Under the pieces are notes generated by a model. It was not told the origin of the DNA and did no database searches. It saw only the letters and a program-made list of their open reading frames with translations. Shown here one piece after another: positions 16,898-25,509 of a stretch of DNA of 64,000 nt. Within the stretch, counting starts at the first letter, position 1. Each line of letters begins with the position of its first letter. The translations under genes were made by a program, and so were the position numbers. Source of the DNA: an uncultured Roseburia sp. (GTDB taxonomy: Bacteria > Bacillota > Clostridia > Lachnospirales > Lachnospiraceae); assembly GCA_947567625.1 (NCBI GenBank), contig CANONN010000006.1:1-64000 (forward strand). The letters are read 5' to 3'.

Positions 16898-17024
16898 GGC
16901 ACTATTTGCCTAATAATAAAGTTGTAGGAGATGGCAGCGGTGCAGCATAGACAGGCTGACCCTGCAATCGGCATTTGGGTAAACCGGAAAGCTGACATGG
17001 TGGTAAGGGGAAAGGAGTGATGCA

Positions 17025-17549
17025 ATGAAGTACCCGATGAAATATGTTATAGATTTTACAGTATGGGTTTTGCTGTACGCGTTTGTCTTTTTCAAGAAGT
17101 GGAGGAACCGGGGCAGAGCCGTCCTGCTTGTCAACACGCTCATGTATGTCTATCTCTCGTTTGTGCTCTTTTTTACCATGATGCCAGTGATCACATCCAT
17201 CCCATTCATGCTGAACCATCCTTATAAGCCCATGAATCTGGTGCCGTTTATTGACGTTTCTTTGAGGAGAGGGGATTTTTTCAGACAAGTGGGCTTAAAC
17301 ATTATCATGACCCTGCCTTTCGGTTTCCTGTTTCCTCTGACCCGGGACAAAAGGGCCAAATTCGGTGCGACGGTGTTTTTCTGTTTTTTGATGAGCTTGG
17401 GTATCGAGATCTTACAGCCGTTCTTCGACCGCTCTTCGGACATCACAGACCTGATTACGAATGTGATCGGCGGTGCGCTGGGTTACGGCTTTTATGTTAT
17501 TTTTAAGCCGGTTATCTTTTGGGTCTTAGAGCGTTTGCAAACCGGATGA
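17025..17549 (+). CDS. VanZ-family membrane protein
   Basis: Five hydrophobic segments are spread over 174 residues, with the VanZ-type pattern NLVPFIDVSL...NIIMTLPFGFLFPL and a conserved LGIEILQPFF...DITDLITNVIGGALGY stretch. VanZ-like proteins contribute to lipoglycopeptide resistance in some bacteria, but most members have no known function. It follows the rpsI terminator and has its own AAAGGAG RBS. Confidence 0.85.
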   Translation: MKYPMKYVIDFTVWVLLYAFVFFKKWRNRGRAVLLVNTLMYVYLSFVLFFTMMPVITSIPFMLNHPYKPMNLVPFIDVSLRRGDFFRQVGLNIIMTLPFGFLFPLTRDKRAKFGATVFFCFLMSLGIEILQPFFDRSSDITDLITNVIGGALGYGFYVIFKPVIFWVLERLQTG

Positions 17550-17632
17550 CGGGCTCTCTTGTAGCGGCAAGTGTTGATATGGATTTTATATCGCGTTAAG
17601 ATTTCTCATGGAAAGCTGTCAAAAAAATGCCT

Positions 17633-17663
17633 TTGACTTTACCCTTACGGTAAAGTGTATACT
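17633..17663 (+). promoter_or_regulatory. MerR-type promoter with 19-bp spacer and operator dyad
   Basis: TTGACT (17633-17638) and TATACT (17658-17663) are 19 bases apart, too far for normal sigma-A use. The spacer carries the dyad TTTACC-CTTAC-GGTAAA. MerR-family activators twist such promoters to align the elements; the MerR gene immediately downstream is the likely regulator and target. Confidence 0.75.
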
Positions 17664-17691
17664 TTGAGAAAGAAAAGAGAGGTGAGAAATC

Positions 17692-18513
17692 GTGCTGTCA
17701 ATCGGTGAGTTTTCCAAAATATGCAAAGTGTCTACCAAAACGCTCAGATACTATGCTGAAATAGGACTTATTCTGCCAAGTGAAATCAATCCGGAAAATG
17801 GATATAGGTACTATGCGTTGGAACAGTTGGAAACGATGCTGCTTATTATCCGGCTAAAATCATACAATTTCTCATTGGAGGAGATAAAGCACATTATAGA
17901 ATCGGGAGAATGGAACGAGGAAAAACTGTATGTTGCCCTGACCAAAAAACGGGAAGAGATGGAAAAGCAATTACAGGAGCAGGAAAGCCGCCTGTATCAA
18001 CTGGAATGTGATATAGCAAAACTAAAAAACGGGAATCCCATCATGTCATATTTAGATGATATTGATGTGGAGCTTGTGGAAGTTCCCCAGATGTGTCTGC
18101 TTTCTGTCCGAAAAATGGTTCCGACCGATCATTTTTCGGATGAATACGGCGTTTGCTTCGGGCGACTGTCAGGCAGGATAAGAAAAGAAAATTTAACCAT
18201 AGCCAATCCCCCAATGGTTTTATTCCACAGCAGTGAATTTAGCCCGTTTGGTTTAGACACGGAATTTGCCATTCCCGTTGGAGAATATGTAACCGGAACA
18301 AGAAATTTTAAGGCAGGGTTATGTCTGAAAACGGTGGTAAAGGGAAGTTATTCGATGTTGTCTTCCGTATATGCAAAGCAGACAAAATGGGCGGAACAGA
18401 ACGGGTATGAATGTACCGGTGCATTGTTTGAAGTGTATGTGGCGGACCCCTCTGAGGTTGCGGAGGAAGAGGAGCTGATTACAGAAGTGTATTATCCGAT
18501 TAGAAAGATATGA
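17692..18513 (+). CDS. MerR-family regulator with GyrI-like effector domain
   Basis: The N-terminal winged helix reads SIGEFSKICKVSTKTLRYYA, followed by a dimerisation coiled coil (residues about 80-115) and a C-terminal GyrI/BltR-like ligand-binding half. GTG 17692 follows GAGAGGTGAG. The gene is preceded by a MerR-type promoter and followed 21 bases later by the serine hydrolase gene, so the two probably form one autoregulated operon responding to a small hydrophobic compound; the ligand is unknown. Confidence 0.9.
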   Translation: MLSIGEFSKICKVSTKTLRYYAEIGLILPSEINPENGYRYYALEQLETMLLIIRLKSYNFSLEEIKHIIESGEWNEEKLYVALTKKREEMEKQLQEQESRLYQLECDIAKLKNGNPIMSYLDDIDVELVEVPQMCLLSVRKMVPTDHFSDEYGVCFGRLSGRIRKENLTIANPPMVLFHSSEFSPFGLDTEFAIPVGEYVTGTRNFKAGLCLKTVVKGSYSMLSSVYAKQTKWAEQNGYECTGALFEVYVADPSEVAEEEELITEVYYPIRKI

Positions 18514-18534
18514 AACGGAGGTCAATCAAACAGC

Positions 18535-19512
18535 ATGAAACAGGAGCAAATAGCGTTATTAGACAGTAAAATCAAAAAAGAATATGGCAATATAGCCGGA
18601 ATCATGGTACTTAAAGATAATCATGCTGTTTACGAAAATTATTTGAATCAGTGTTCGGGTCATGAACCTATTCATGTCTTTTCGGTGACAAAAAGCATTA
18701 TTTCTATGTTAATCGGAATCGCCTTGGATAAAGGCTGCATCAAGAGCCTTGATGAGAAAGTAATCAATTTCTTTCCAAATTATCAAATTAAGAAAAGGGA
18801 AAAAACAATACAGCATGTTACAATCCGCAATCTGCTGACAATGACTGCTCCCTATAAGTATAGATTTTACCCTTATCCAAAATATTTTTCCAGTAAGGAT
18901 TGGGTAAAATCCTCTCTTGACTATTTGGGCGGAAGTGGAAAAATCGGGAAATTCAGATATGCGCCTATCATCGGAATTGATATTTTATCCGGTATACTTA
19001 TCCATACTACAGGGAAATCCGTTTTAGAATTTGCGCAGGAAAATCTGTTTTCGCCGTTGGGAATTTCGGTTGATAAAAATATATATTTTCAAAGCAAAGA
19101 AGAACAGATTGATTTTTATAAATCGAACGGTGCAAATGGTTGGGTTGCCGACCCAAACGGTACAAACACGGCTGGATGGGGATTATCCCTCACGACTGCG
19201 GATATGGCTAAATTAGGGCAGTTATATTTGAATGAGGGATATTGGGACGGCAGACCGATGATTTCCAGGAAATGGATTGCCGAGAGTACACAGGTACAAA
19301 GTGTTTGGAGAGCGCGCCATCTAAAGTACGGGTATTTGTGGTGGGTGATAGATGAAGCAGAACATTCGTATGCAGCTTTAGGTGACGGCGGAAATGCGAT
19401 CTATGTTAATCCCAAAGAAAAAATTGTGGTTGCTATTTCTTCGCTATTTGTCCCCAGGGTGAAAGACAGGGTAGATTTCATAAAAAGAGAAATCGAACCC
19501 CTGTTTCATTAA
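18535..19512 (+). CDS. Beta-lactamase-family serine hydrolase
   Basis: The class C beta-lactamase/PBP-like fold shows the nucleophile motif SVTK (about residue 51) and a second-motif Tyr in the FRYAPIIG region. A late GDGGNAIYVNP segment fits the HxG-type third motif region. No signal peptide is visible, so it is probably cytoplasmic, like many esterase-type members. It is AT-rich compared with the core genes around it. Substrate is unknown; it is unlikely to be a true beta-lactamase. Confidence 0.88.
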   Translation: MKQEQIALLDSKIKKEYGNIAGIMVLKDNHAVYENYLNQCSGHEPIHVFSVTKSIISMLIGIALDKGCIKSLDEKVINFFPNYQIKKREKTIQHVTIRNLLTMTAPYKYRFYPYPKYFSSKDWVKSSLDYLGGSGKIGKFRYAPIIGIDILSGILIHTTGKSVLEFAQENLFSPLGISVDKNIYFQSKEEQIDFYKSNGANGWVADPNGTNTAGWGLSLTTADMAKLGQLYLNEGYWDGRPMISRKWIAESTQVQSVWRARHLKYGYLWWVIDEAEHSYAALGDGGNAIYVNPKEKIVVAISSLFVPRVKDRVDFIKREIEPLFH

Positions 19513-19730
19513 CGCTCAGTCACTACCCCCCGCTCCAAGCGGGGAGATGCCATAGGTTCCCAAGGGGTCTTTGATACTTGCGCGCCTGAAAGGCGGGCGC
19601 CGCAAGTGTCTTTGCTCAAAAATATGCTCTTTTGCAATAAAATAGGGCGCATAGACCTTTTCTATACGCTCTGACGCTCTGTAACTTATTCAGTTGTGAT
19701 TGTGGTAACGGTTGACAGGTATTCTAATAT
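19513..19730. other. Hairpin-rich intergenic stretch
   Basis: The stretch holds CCCCGCTCCAAGCGGGG and GCGCCTGAAAGGCGGGCGC stems and no reading frame of interest. It separates the convergent hydrolase and lipoprotein genes and may terminate transcription or be the edge of a mobile element remnant. Confidence 0.4.
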
Positions 19731-20198
19731 TTAACCTAACTCCTTAAGTTCTCCCTCCTGAATAGAAATTTCAATATCAAATTTTGTGTTTTCACCCGCA
19801 ACAATCTTAATTCTATTATATCCACTTTCTACATTCAACGTACTTTGAATAGGTTCTGACATTTCGGTGTCACATTCAGCAATGATTGAAACATCTCCCC
19901 TTGGAGGAATCAATACAAGTTTCGCCTTACCAGAGTAAACATTTAATGCGTATGTTATATTTAAAGAGGTATCTTCCTCTGCGTCAAAAACCCAGATGGT
20001 GTCCATACCCTCCATTTTTTCAACGCTTGCTGTAAAATGTCCGTTCTCTACTGTTTGTTTATAGTTATTAAGTTTATATGAATTTGTACTGCTTGCTATT
20101 TTTATATCGTCATCATATATGGCAGCCATAGAATTTGCACAGCCTGTCATTAAACAAACAGCTATCAGTCCTGCACCAAATAAATTTTTTAATTTCAT
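19731..20198 (-). CDS. Small lipoprotein, function unknown
   Basis: The 155-residue product has a signal peptide ending in the lipobox LMTGC (Cys about residue 20). The remainder is beta-rich with no recognised domain. An RBS GGAGGTAC lies before ATG on the reverse strand. The gene is AT-rich and sits between the serine hydrolase and an intron remnant, in the accessory region. Confidence 0.75.
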   Translation of the reverse strand: MKLKNLFGAGLIAVCLMTGCANSMAAIYDDDIKIASSTNSYKLNNYKQTVENGHFTASVEKMEGMDTIWVFDAEEDTSLNITYALNVYSGKAKLVLIPPRGDVSIIAECDTEMSEPIQSTLNVESGYNRIKIVAGENTKFDIEISIQEGELKELG

Positions 20199-20424
20199 TA
20201 TGTACCTCCATAAGCTGCGATTGATTCAATTAAAATATTACCACATTGACGCTCATATTACTACTCTCAAGCGATTAAATTTCTTCCGCTCTCCGCTTAA
20301 TTTATTTGGTTGCTGTATTGGCAGCATAACGTCTGATTTCTCACATAAACATCTGCACATCCACTTTGGAATGTTCCTCCCCACTGATAAGCGCAGTTAT
20401 CTCCTGCATACGGTTTTGGCTACT

Positions 20425-20939
20425 TTTCTTTTTCTAAAAGTGAACCGAAAGAAAACAAGCGCGGCACATATCAGCAAGGTAAAATACCTTGGATACGCAT
20501 TCTACCGTTACAAAGGGAAATGCAAATATCGGGTACATCCAAAGTCAGTAGCAAAGATAAAAGATAAAATCAGAGAACTGACAAAAAGGAATAACGGATG
20601 GGGAAATGAATACAGAGCCATGAAACTGACGCAGTTTGTCAGAGGATGGGTAAATTATTTTTTACTTGCAGATATGAAAGGACTTATGAGTAAAACCGAT
20701 GAATGGCTAAGATAAGAACTATTTACTGGAAACAGTGGAAGAAAGTCAAAACAAAATTCAGGGAATTAAAGAGGATAGGTGTGGAAGAAGAAAAGGCATG
20801 GATATGTGCCAATATGCGGAATGGAAACTGGTATTGTGGTGGATATTTCGTATTACAGACTGCATTTAACAACAAGAAACTTCGTGAACTTGGATATCCA
20901 ACATTCACAGAGTTTTATCTGAAAGTATGTGAAAACTAA
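20425..20939 (+). pseudogene. Group II intron reverse transcriptase/maturase, C-terminal remnant, frameshifted
   Basis: Only the end of the intron-encoded protein remains. It reads from KVNRKKTSAAHISKVKYLGY through the maturase part ending EWLR in one frame, then continues in another frame from KIRTIYWKQWKKVKTKF to TFTEFYLKVCEN. The break near 20709 is a frameshift, and the whole reverse transcriptase domain upstream is missing. Between the lipoprotein start and 20425 nothing recognisable is left. The element can no longer be active. Confidence 0.8.
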
Positions 20940-21025
20940 GGAACCGCCGTATACGGAACCGTACGTACGGTGGTGTGGGAGGTCGGTAGATAAAATAATT
21001 ATCTAACTCCTACCCGATCTTTTGT
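20940..21025 (+). mobile_element. 3' end of a group II intron (domains V-VI region)
   Basis: Directly after the maturase stop, GAACCGCCGTATACGGAACC and CGTACGTACGGTGGTGTGGG followed by a paired GAGGTCGG...CCCGAT segment resemble the catalytic 3' end of bacterial group II introns. The 5' part of the intron was lost, so this is a remnant. Confidence 0.65.
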
Positions 21026-21084
21026 ATAAAATGCCAGTAGATATTTATCAGAAAATGAGTATACTATAAGTAAGAAGTTCAAAT

Positions 21085-21226
21085 GAACCTCTTATTATTC
21101 TGCCGGAACTGCATATCGGCATTTATAGAAAAGGTGCAGATACAAATATTTTTCGCTACCCAGCGAGCGACTAATAAATGGCTGGGATACAAATATTTGT
21201 GCCCCGCTGATTAGCGGGGCGCTTTT
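21085..21226 (+). ncRNA. Candidate type III antitoxin RNA (CptI-like)
   Basis: A 47-base unit starts GATACAAATATT at 21139 and begins again at 21186, giving one full and one partial repeat. A GC-rich terminator follows and the toxin-like gene starts just beyond. Repeats, terminator, then toxin is the standard order of type III toxin-antitoxin loci, and CptI antitoxins have about two repeats of 40-48 nt. The transcript start is not well defined; TATACT at 21060 is a possible -10. Confidence 0.6.
21201..21226 (+). terminator. Terminator between antitoxin RNA and toxin
   Basis: CCCCGCT and AGCGGGG form a stem with a four-base loop, followed by GCTTTT. In type III systems this leaky terminator sets the RNA to toxin ratio. 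Confidence 0.75.
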
Positions 21227-21242
21227 GTACATAGGAGATAAT

Positions 21243-21710
21243 TTGAATACAGGTAGTTTTTATTTTGTTAAGGATGAATATTATAAACGATTTCCTAATT
21301 GTGGATTAATGGGAAATAAAGATAAGGATGAAGCAGGAGTGCATGGGAGACCTTGTTTCTATTGTTTTGAAATGGACGGATGTTTTTGGATGGTTCCTAT
21401 ATCATCTAAAACGGAAAAGTATAAAGCATTATATGATGAAAAGAAAAAAAGATATAAGGAATATGATGGTCTGCGATTCGGATATGTAAATGGAAAATAC
21501 AGGGCTTTTCTAATTCAAAATGTCTGTCCGGTCAGTGAAGCGTATATCGATTGCCAGTATATGATTGAAAATAATACAGTTCCTGTGACTATAAATGGTA
21601 AGTTGGCAGCAGAGATTAATGGAATTGTGAGAAAGGTAATCAGATTAAATAAAAGAGGAGTCAGAATTGTTTTGACAAATATAAATTATATTTTGAATGA
21701 GTTGAATTAG
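21243..21710 (+). CDS. cptN: Type III toxin-antitoxin endoribonuclease, CptN-like
   Basis: The 155-residue protein has the size and pattern of the ToxN/CptN endoribonuclease family: an N-terminal strand (GSFYFVKDEYYKRF), RPCFYCFEMDGCFWMVPISSK in the middle and a C-terminal helix. It starts with TTG 21243, five bases after AGGAG. The upstream repeat RNA and terminator give it the typical type III layout. The toxin would cut cellular RNA and is held inactive by the repeat RNA. Assignment is from fold-like similarity and locus order, not from a database match. Confidence 0.7.
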   Translation: MNTGSFYFVKDEYYKRFPNCGLMGNKDKDEAGVHGRPCFYCFEMDGCFWMVPISSKTEKYKALYDEKKKRYKEYDGLRFGYVNGKYRAFLIQNVCPVSEAYIDCQYMIENNTVPVTINGKLAAEINGIVRKVIRLNKRGVRIVLTNINYILNELN

Positions 21711-21802
21711 ACAAAATGAGAATGCATGAATATTTATGGGTAAGTGACAGGTAACTAACAAAGTGCTTAAAAATGCTGTATTTTATGCATTTGGAACTAT
21801 GC

Positions 21803-21834
21803 AAGAGATAATTATAAGCAGAATAGTAAGATTG
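21803..21834 (+). repeat. Second copy of the rpsI 3' end (candidate attR)
   Basis: The 32 bases match 16828-16859 except C to T at one site, and include the AAG-AGA-TAA end of rpsI. They are followed by an 8-bp stem GCCACGAC/GTTGTGGC. No functional rpsI is attached, which suggests a site-specific insertion. Confidence 0.65.
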
Positions 21835-21885
21835 CCACGACCTTTGAAAGTCCAAGAGTTGTGGCGATAGGAAGTAGTTTCAGAT

Positions 21886-21927
21886 TAGGCGGTATAGCCC
21901 CGGTTACAAGGGCTGTACCGCCTTTTT
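21886..21927 (+). terminator. Intrinsic terminator after the attR-like repeat
   Basis: AGGCGGTATAGCCC pairs with GGGCTGTACCGCCT around a nine-base loop and runs into TTTTT. Confidence 0.75.
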
Positions 21928-22373
21928 GCGCTTAACGAGCGCATATTCACCTTTTCAAATAATCCCAAACGTTTGACGCTCCCGCCGCCATATTCAATCA
22001 GAACGCTGGTAGCCCCCAAATTCTTTTATCTGCTTTCCTGTAATTGAGCAAATCGGAAATAGGTTTCATGTTTGGTATAAGGTCTCACTCCTTCTGTCAT
22101 TAATATAATCTGATCTGCAGTAAAATTTAATAGCAAAATTTACAACACATGATGGGGGAGCTATCAGTCATTGCGCCCGTGTCTGTGTAATCCGCTTTGC
22201 AGCCGAGCCGTAAAAGGGAGCCGATACCATGCAAACCGAGTTTAGACTTGAAAGATGGAACGATTGTTCATGTGTATGCTGAATATAAAAAGTGAATAAA
22301 GCTTTATTTTCAATGGTCCCTAGTGTACTGTAAGAGATGATCAGAAGATTGATAGATTCAACAGCATGGCTGC

Positions 22374-22402
22374 CGCAGGTATTTCCTGCGGTTTTTTCTA
22401 TA
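22374..22402 (+). terminator. Intrinsic terminator
   Basis: CCGCAGG and CCTGCGG form a tight stem followed by TTTTTTC, upstream of the recombinase gene. Confidence 0.75.
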
Positions 22403-22547
22403 TGACGGGCATGTCTGTGTTCTGTGGTAAGAGTTTACATAGGTGTAGCTGCCGATGTATGTTATAGCGATTCCCAAGTTGCATTATGAGATGTAGGCGA
22501 GAAAAAAGCAGCGCTAAATCGTTGCTTAACGGATAGAAGCCTGATAG

Positions 22548-23207
<660 letters not shown>

Positions 23208-23406
23208 GTGGGTATTTTACAGAAAAGTGTACGTTCCTGTAAGTACCCGCTTTCTTTTTACTTATTTCATAATACTACAAAAAAGCAAGAATTTCCACAA
23301 AAAATCTATATTTTCAGATTCATATTTTCGGATGACCAAAACGTACACCATCTTGTAAAGCGTTGTGACACCATAGAAGCTGCCCGCTGGGTTAAAGGAA
23401 GAGCTT

Positions 23407-23567
23407 AGGTTGAAAAAGCAGCTTGATTGCTGTTTTTCAACCGACAATTTAAGTCAGAGCCGGGGAAATGCCCTAATCGCAGATGAGATAATCGCAATAC
23501 TGTAAACAGTATACGAATTTTTCATCGCGTGTCATCGCAGTAAACTGCTCTGACATGGAGGATTCAT
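23407..23567 (+). promoter_or_regulatory. Branched leader element carrying the RBS, copy B
   Basis: A near-perfect hairpin GGTTGAAAAAGCAGC/GCTGTTTTTCAACC at 23408-23442 is followed by the branched structure: outer stem GTCAGAGC 23453-23460 with GCTCTGAC 23547-23554, inner stem GATGA/TCATC and apical ATACTG/CAGTAT. ACATGGAGGATT and the GTG start of the methyltransferase follow. The rest of the gap after the recombinase (23208-23406) shows no gene. Confidence 0.65.
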
Positions 23568-25508
23568 GTGATTGTCAGAATACAAGATGAGATTGTGCGG
23601 TTCCATTCCATGGGGCTGCTGAAACAGCTCCTTGAAGATAAAACAACGAGGAAAAATATTATCTGGGCGACAGACGCTTATCAGGCACAAGGGGCTGAAT
23701 ATTATCGGGACAGAGAGATGCGGGTATTATTGATTATCGGGCAGAATTCGGACGTGATCAAAACACGCGCTGGGAAAGCAATGGAGCAGCAATCAGATCG
23801 TACACGAAAGCGCGCCGAAGTATTTACGCCGCGCTGGATATGCCGGAAAATGATCAGATATGCGGATGATGTCTGGTTTGGAAAAAAAGATGCCTTTTTT
23901 AAGAGCGACGGGCAATCAACAGAAAATGTTTCATTTGCGGGAAAACGCAGGTGGCAGCATTATGTAGACGCAAGGCGGCTGGAAATTACCTGTGGAGAGG
24001 CACCATATCTTGTGAACCGTTATGATGTATCGACAGGGGAGAACATTCCTCTGGAAGAGCGGGAAGGCATTTTGGACAGAAAGCTGCGGATTGTAAACGA
24101 AAACGCATGTGATGAGGCTGAGTGGGTCAAATGGGCGCTCCGTGCTTTTCAGTCTACCTACGGGTACGAATTTCAGGGAGACAATGTTCTGATTGCGAGA
24201 GTGAATCTTCTGATGACCTTTGAGGAATATCTTCATGCACGATGGAAACGAAAGCCGTCTGCGGCTGAATATCGGGAAGTTGTAAAGACTATTGTATGGA
24301 ACATCTGGCAGATGGATGGCCTGAGCGGGACGATTCCGTACCGCAAAGCTGAGGAAGAATTTCATCAAATTCATTTATTCGAGTGTATTGCAGATAAAGG
24401 GTATCAGGAAAAAATAAACCGGCAGCCGTATTGTCGTATTTATGATTGGCGGCGGGGAAACAGCTTGGAATATATAAATGTGAATAAAGGGGGCAGAAAT
24501 ATGAAGTTTGATTTTGTGATTGGGAATCCACCGTACCAAGAAGAAACTGAGAGTGATAGTACAAGGAAACCACCGATATATCATTTGTTCATGGATGAAG
24601 CTTATAAAATAGCAACTGTAGTTGAACTCATTACACCGGCTCGTTTTTTGTTTAATGCTGGATATACACCAAAGTCTTGGAATGAGAAAATGTTAAATGA
24701 TTGCCATTTTAAAGTTCAGGAGTATGAATCGGAGAGTAATAAAATATTTCCCAATACCAGTATTAAAGGGGGAGTTATTATATCTTATTGGGATGCTAAC
24801 AAAAATTTTTTGCCAATTGGTACATTTACTAAATACTCAGAGCTAAATTCCGTTTTGAAAAAGGTAAAGAATTTGTCGCAAATTTTTTTGGATGAAATTA
24901 TATACTCTCCGTTAAGTTATTCGTTGACTAATTTAATGAAGAAAGATTATCCCGATTTGCTGGATCGACTTCGTACAAGTGCGTTTACGACATTGGCTCC
25001 AATTTTTCATGAAAAGAAACCTAATGATGAACATGAGTATATTATTTTGATTGGATTGTTAAATGGAAAACGGGCGGAACGATATGTAAGAAAAGATTAT
25101 ATTAAAGATGGTTCGGGGACTCTTTATAAATATAATGTTTTGCTTCCTAAAGCAATAGGAACAGGGAAGTTTGGTGAGCCATTATCTGCAGAAATAATAG
25201 CAAAACCAGGTGTTGGGTATACACAAACTTTTATTGGAATTGGAGGATTTGATGACAATGGTGAAGTAAACAATGCAAGTAAATATATAAAAACAAAATT
25301 TGTGCGAGCAATGCTTGGTATTTTAAAAATCACGCAAGATTGTCCAGCACCTAAATGGAAATACGTTCCCCTTCAAAACTTTACCTCCAGTTCCGACATT
25401 GACTGGTCAAAACCCATTGCAGATATCGACCGCCAACTCTATAGCAAATATGGGTTGGACGATAATGAAATAGCATTTATCGAGTCCCATGTAAAGGAGA
25501 TGATATAA
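23568..25508 (+). CDS. Eco57I-type adenine-N6 DNA methyltransferase with recognition domain
   Basis: This 646-residue protein carries the motifs of gamma-type N6-adenine methyltransferases: motif X FTPRWICRKM (about residue 87), motif I LEITCGEAPYL (about 140) and catalytic motif IV IGNPPYQEE (about 320). The C-terminal half would be the target-recognition domain. GTG 23568 is directly after the leader RBS. From the NPPY motif on, the DNA becomes much richer in A+T than the first half, which suggests replacement of the recognition half. Two bases separate it from the helicase gene, so both act together as a restriction-modification-like unit. Confidence 0.88.
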   Translation: MIVRIQDEIVRFHSMGLLKQLLEDKTTRKNIIWATDAYQAQGAEYYRDREMRVLLIIGQNSDVIKTRAGKAMEQQSDRTRKRAEVFTPRWICRKMIRYADDVWFGKKDAFFKSDGQSTENVSFAGKRRWQHYVDARRLEITCGEAPYLVNRYDVSTGENIPLEEREGILDRKLRIVNENACDEAEWVKWALRAFQSTYGYEFQGDNVLIARVNLLMTFEEYLHARWKRKPSAAEYREVVKTIVWNIWQMDGLSGTIPYRKAEEEFHQIHLFECIADKGYQEKINRQPYCRIYDWRRGNSLEYINVNKGGRNMKFDFVIGNPPYQEETESDSTRKPPIYHLFMDEAYKIATVVELITPARFLFNAGYTPKSWNEKMLNDCHFKVQEYESESNKIFPNTSIKGGVIISYWDANKNFLPIGTFTKYSELNSVLKKVKNLSQIFLDEIIYSPLSYSLTNLMKKDYPDLLDRLRTSAFTTLAPIFHEKKPNDEHEYIILIGLLNGKRAERYVRKDYIKDGSGTLYKYNVLLPKAIGTGKFGEPLSAEIIAKPGVGYTQTFIGIGGFDDNGEVNNASKYIKTKFVRAMLGILKITQDCPAPKWKYVPLQNFTSSSDIDWSKPIADIDRQLYSKYGLDDNEIAFIESHVKEMI

Positions 25509-25509
25509 T

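Noticed and set aside
18535-19512. Beta-lactamase antibiotic-resistance gene
   Set aside because: The protein has SxxK and the family fold but no signal peptide and no clear KTG-type third motif; an esterase or peptidase role is more likely.
20119-20424. Upstream extension of the maturase reading frame
   Set aside because: This part overlaps the reverse-strand lipoprotein and shows no reverse transcriptase motifs; only the segment after about 20425 matches a maturase.
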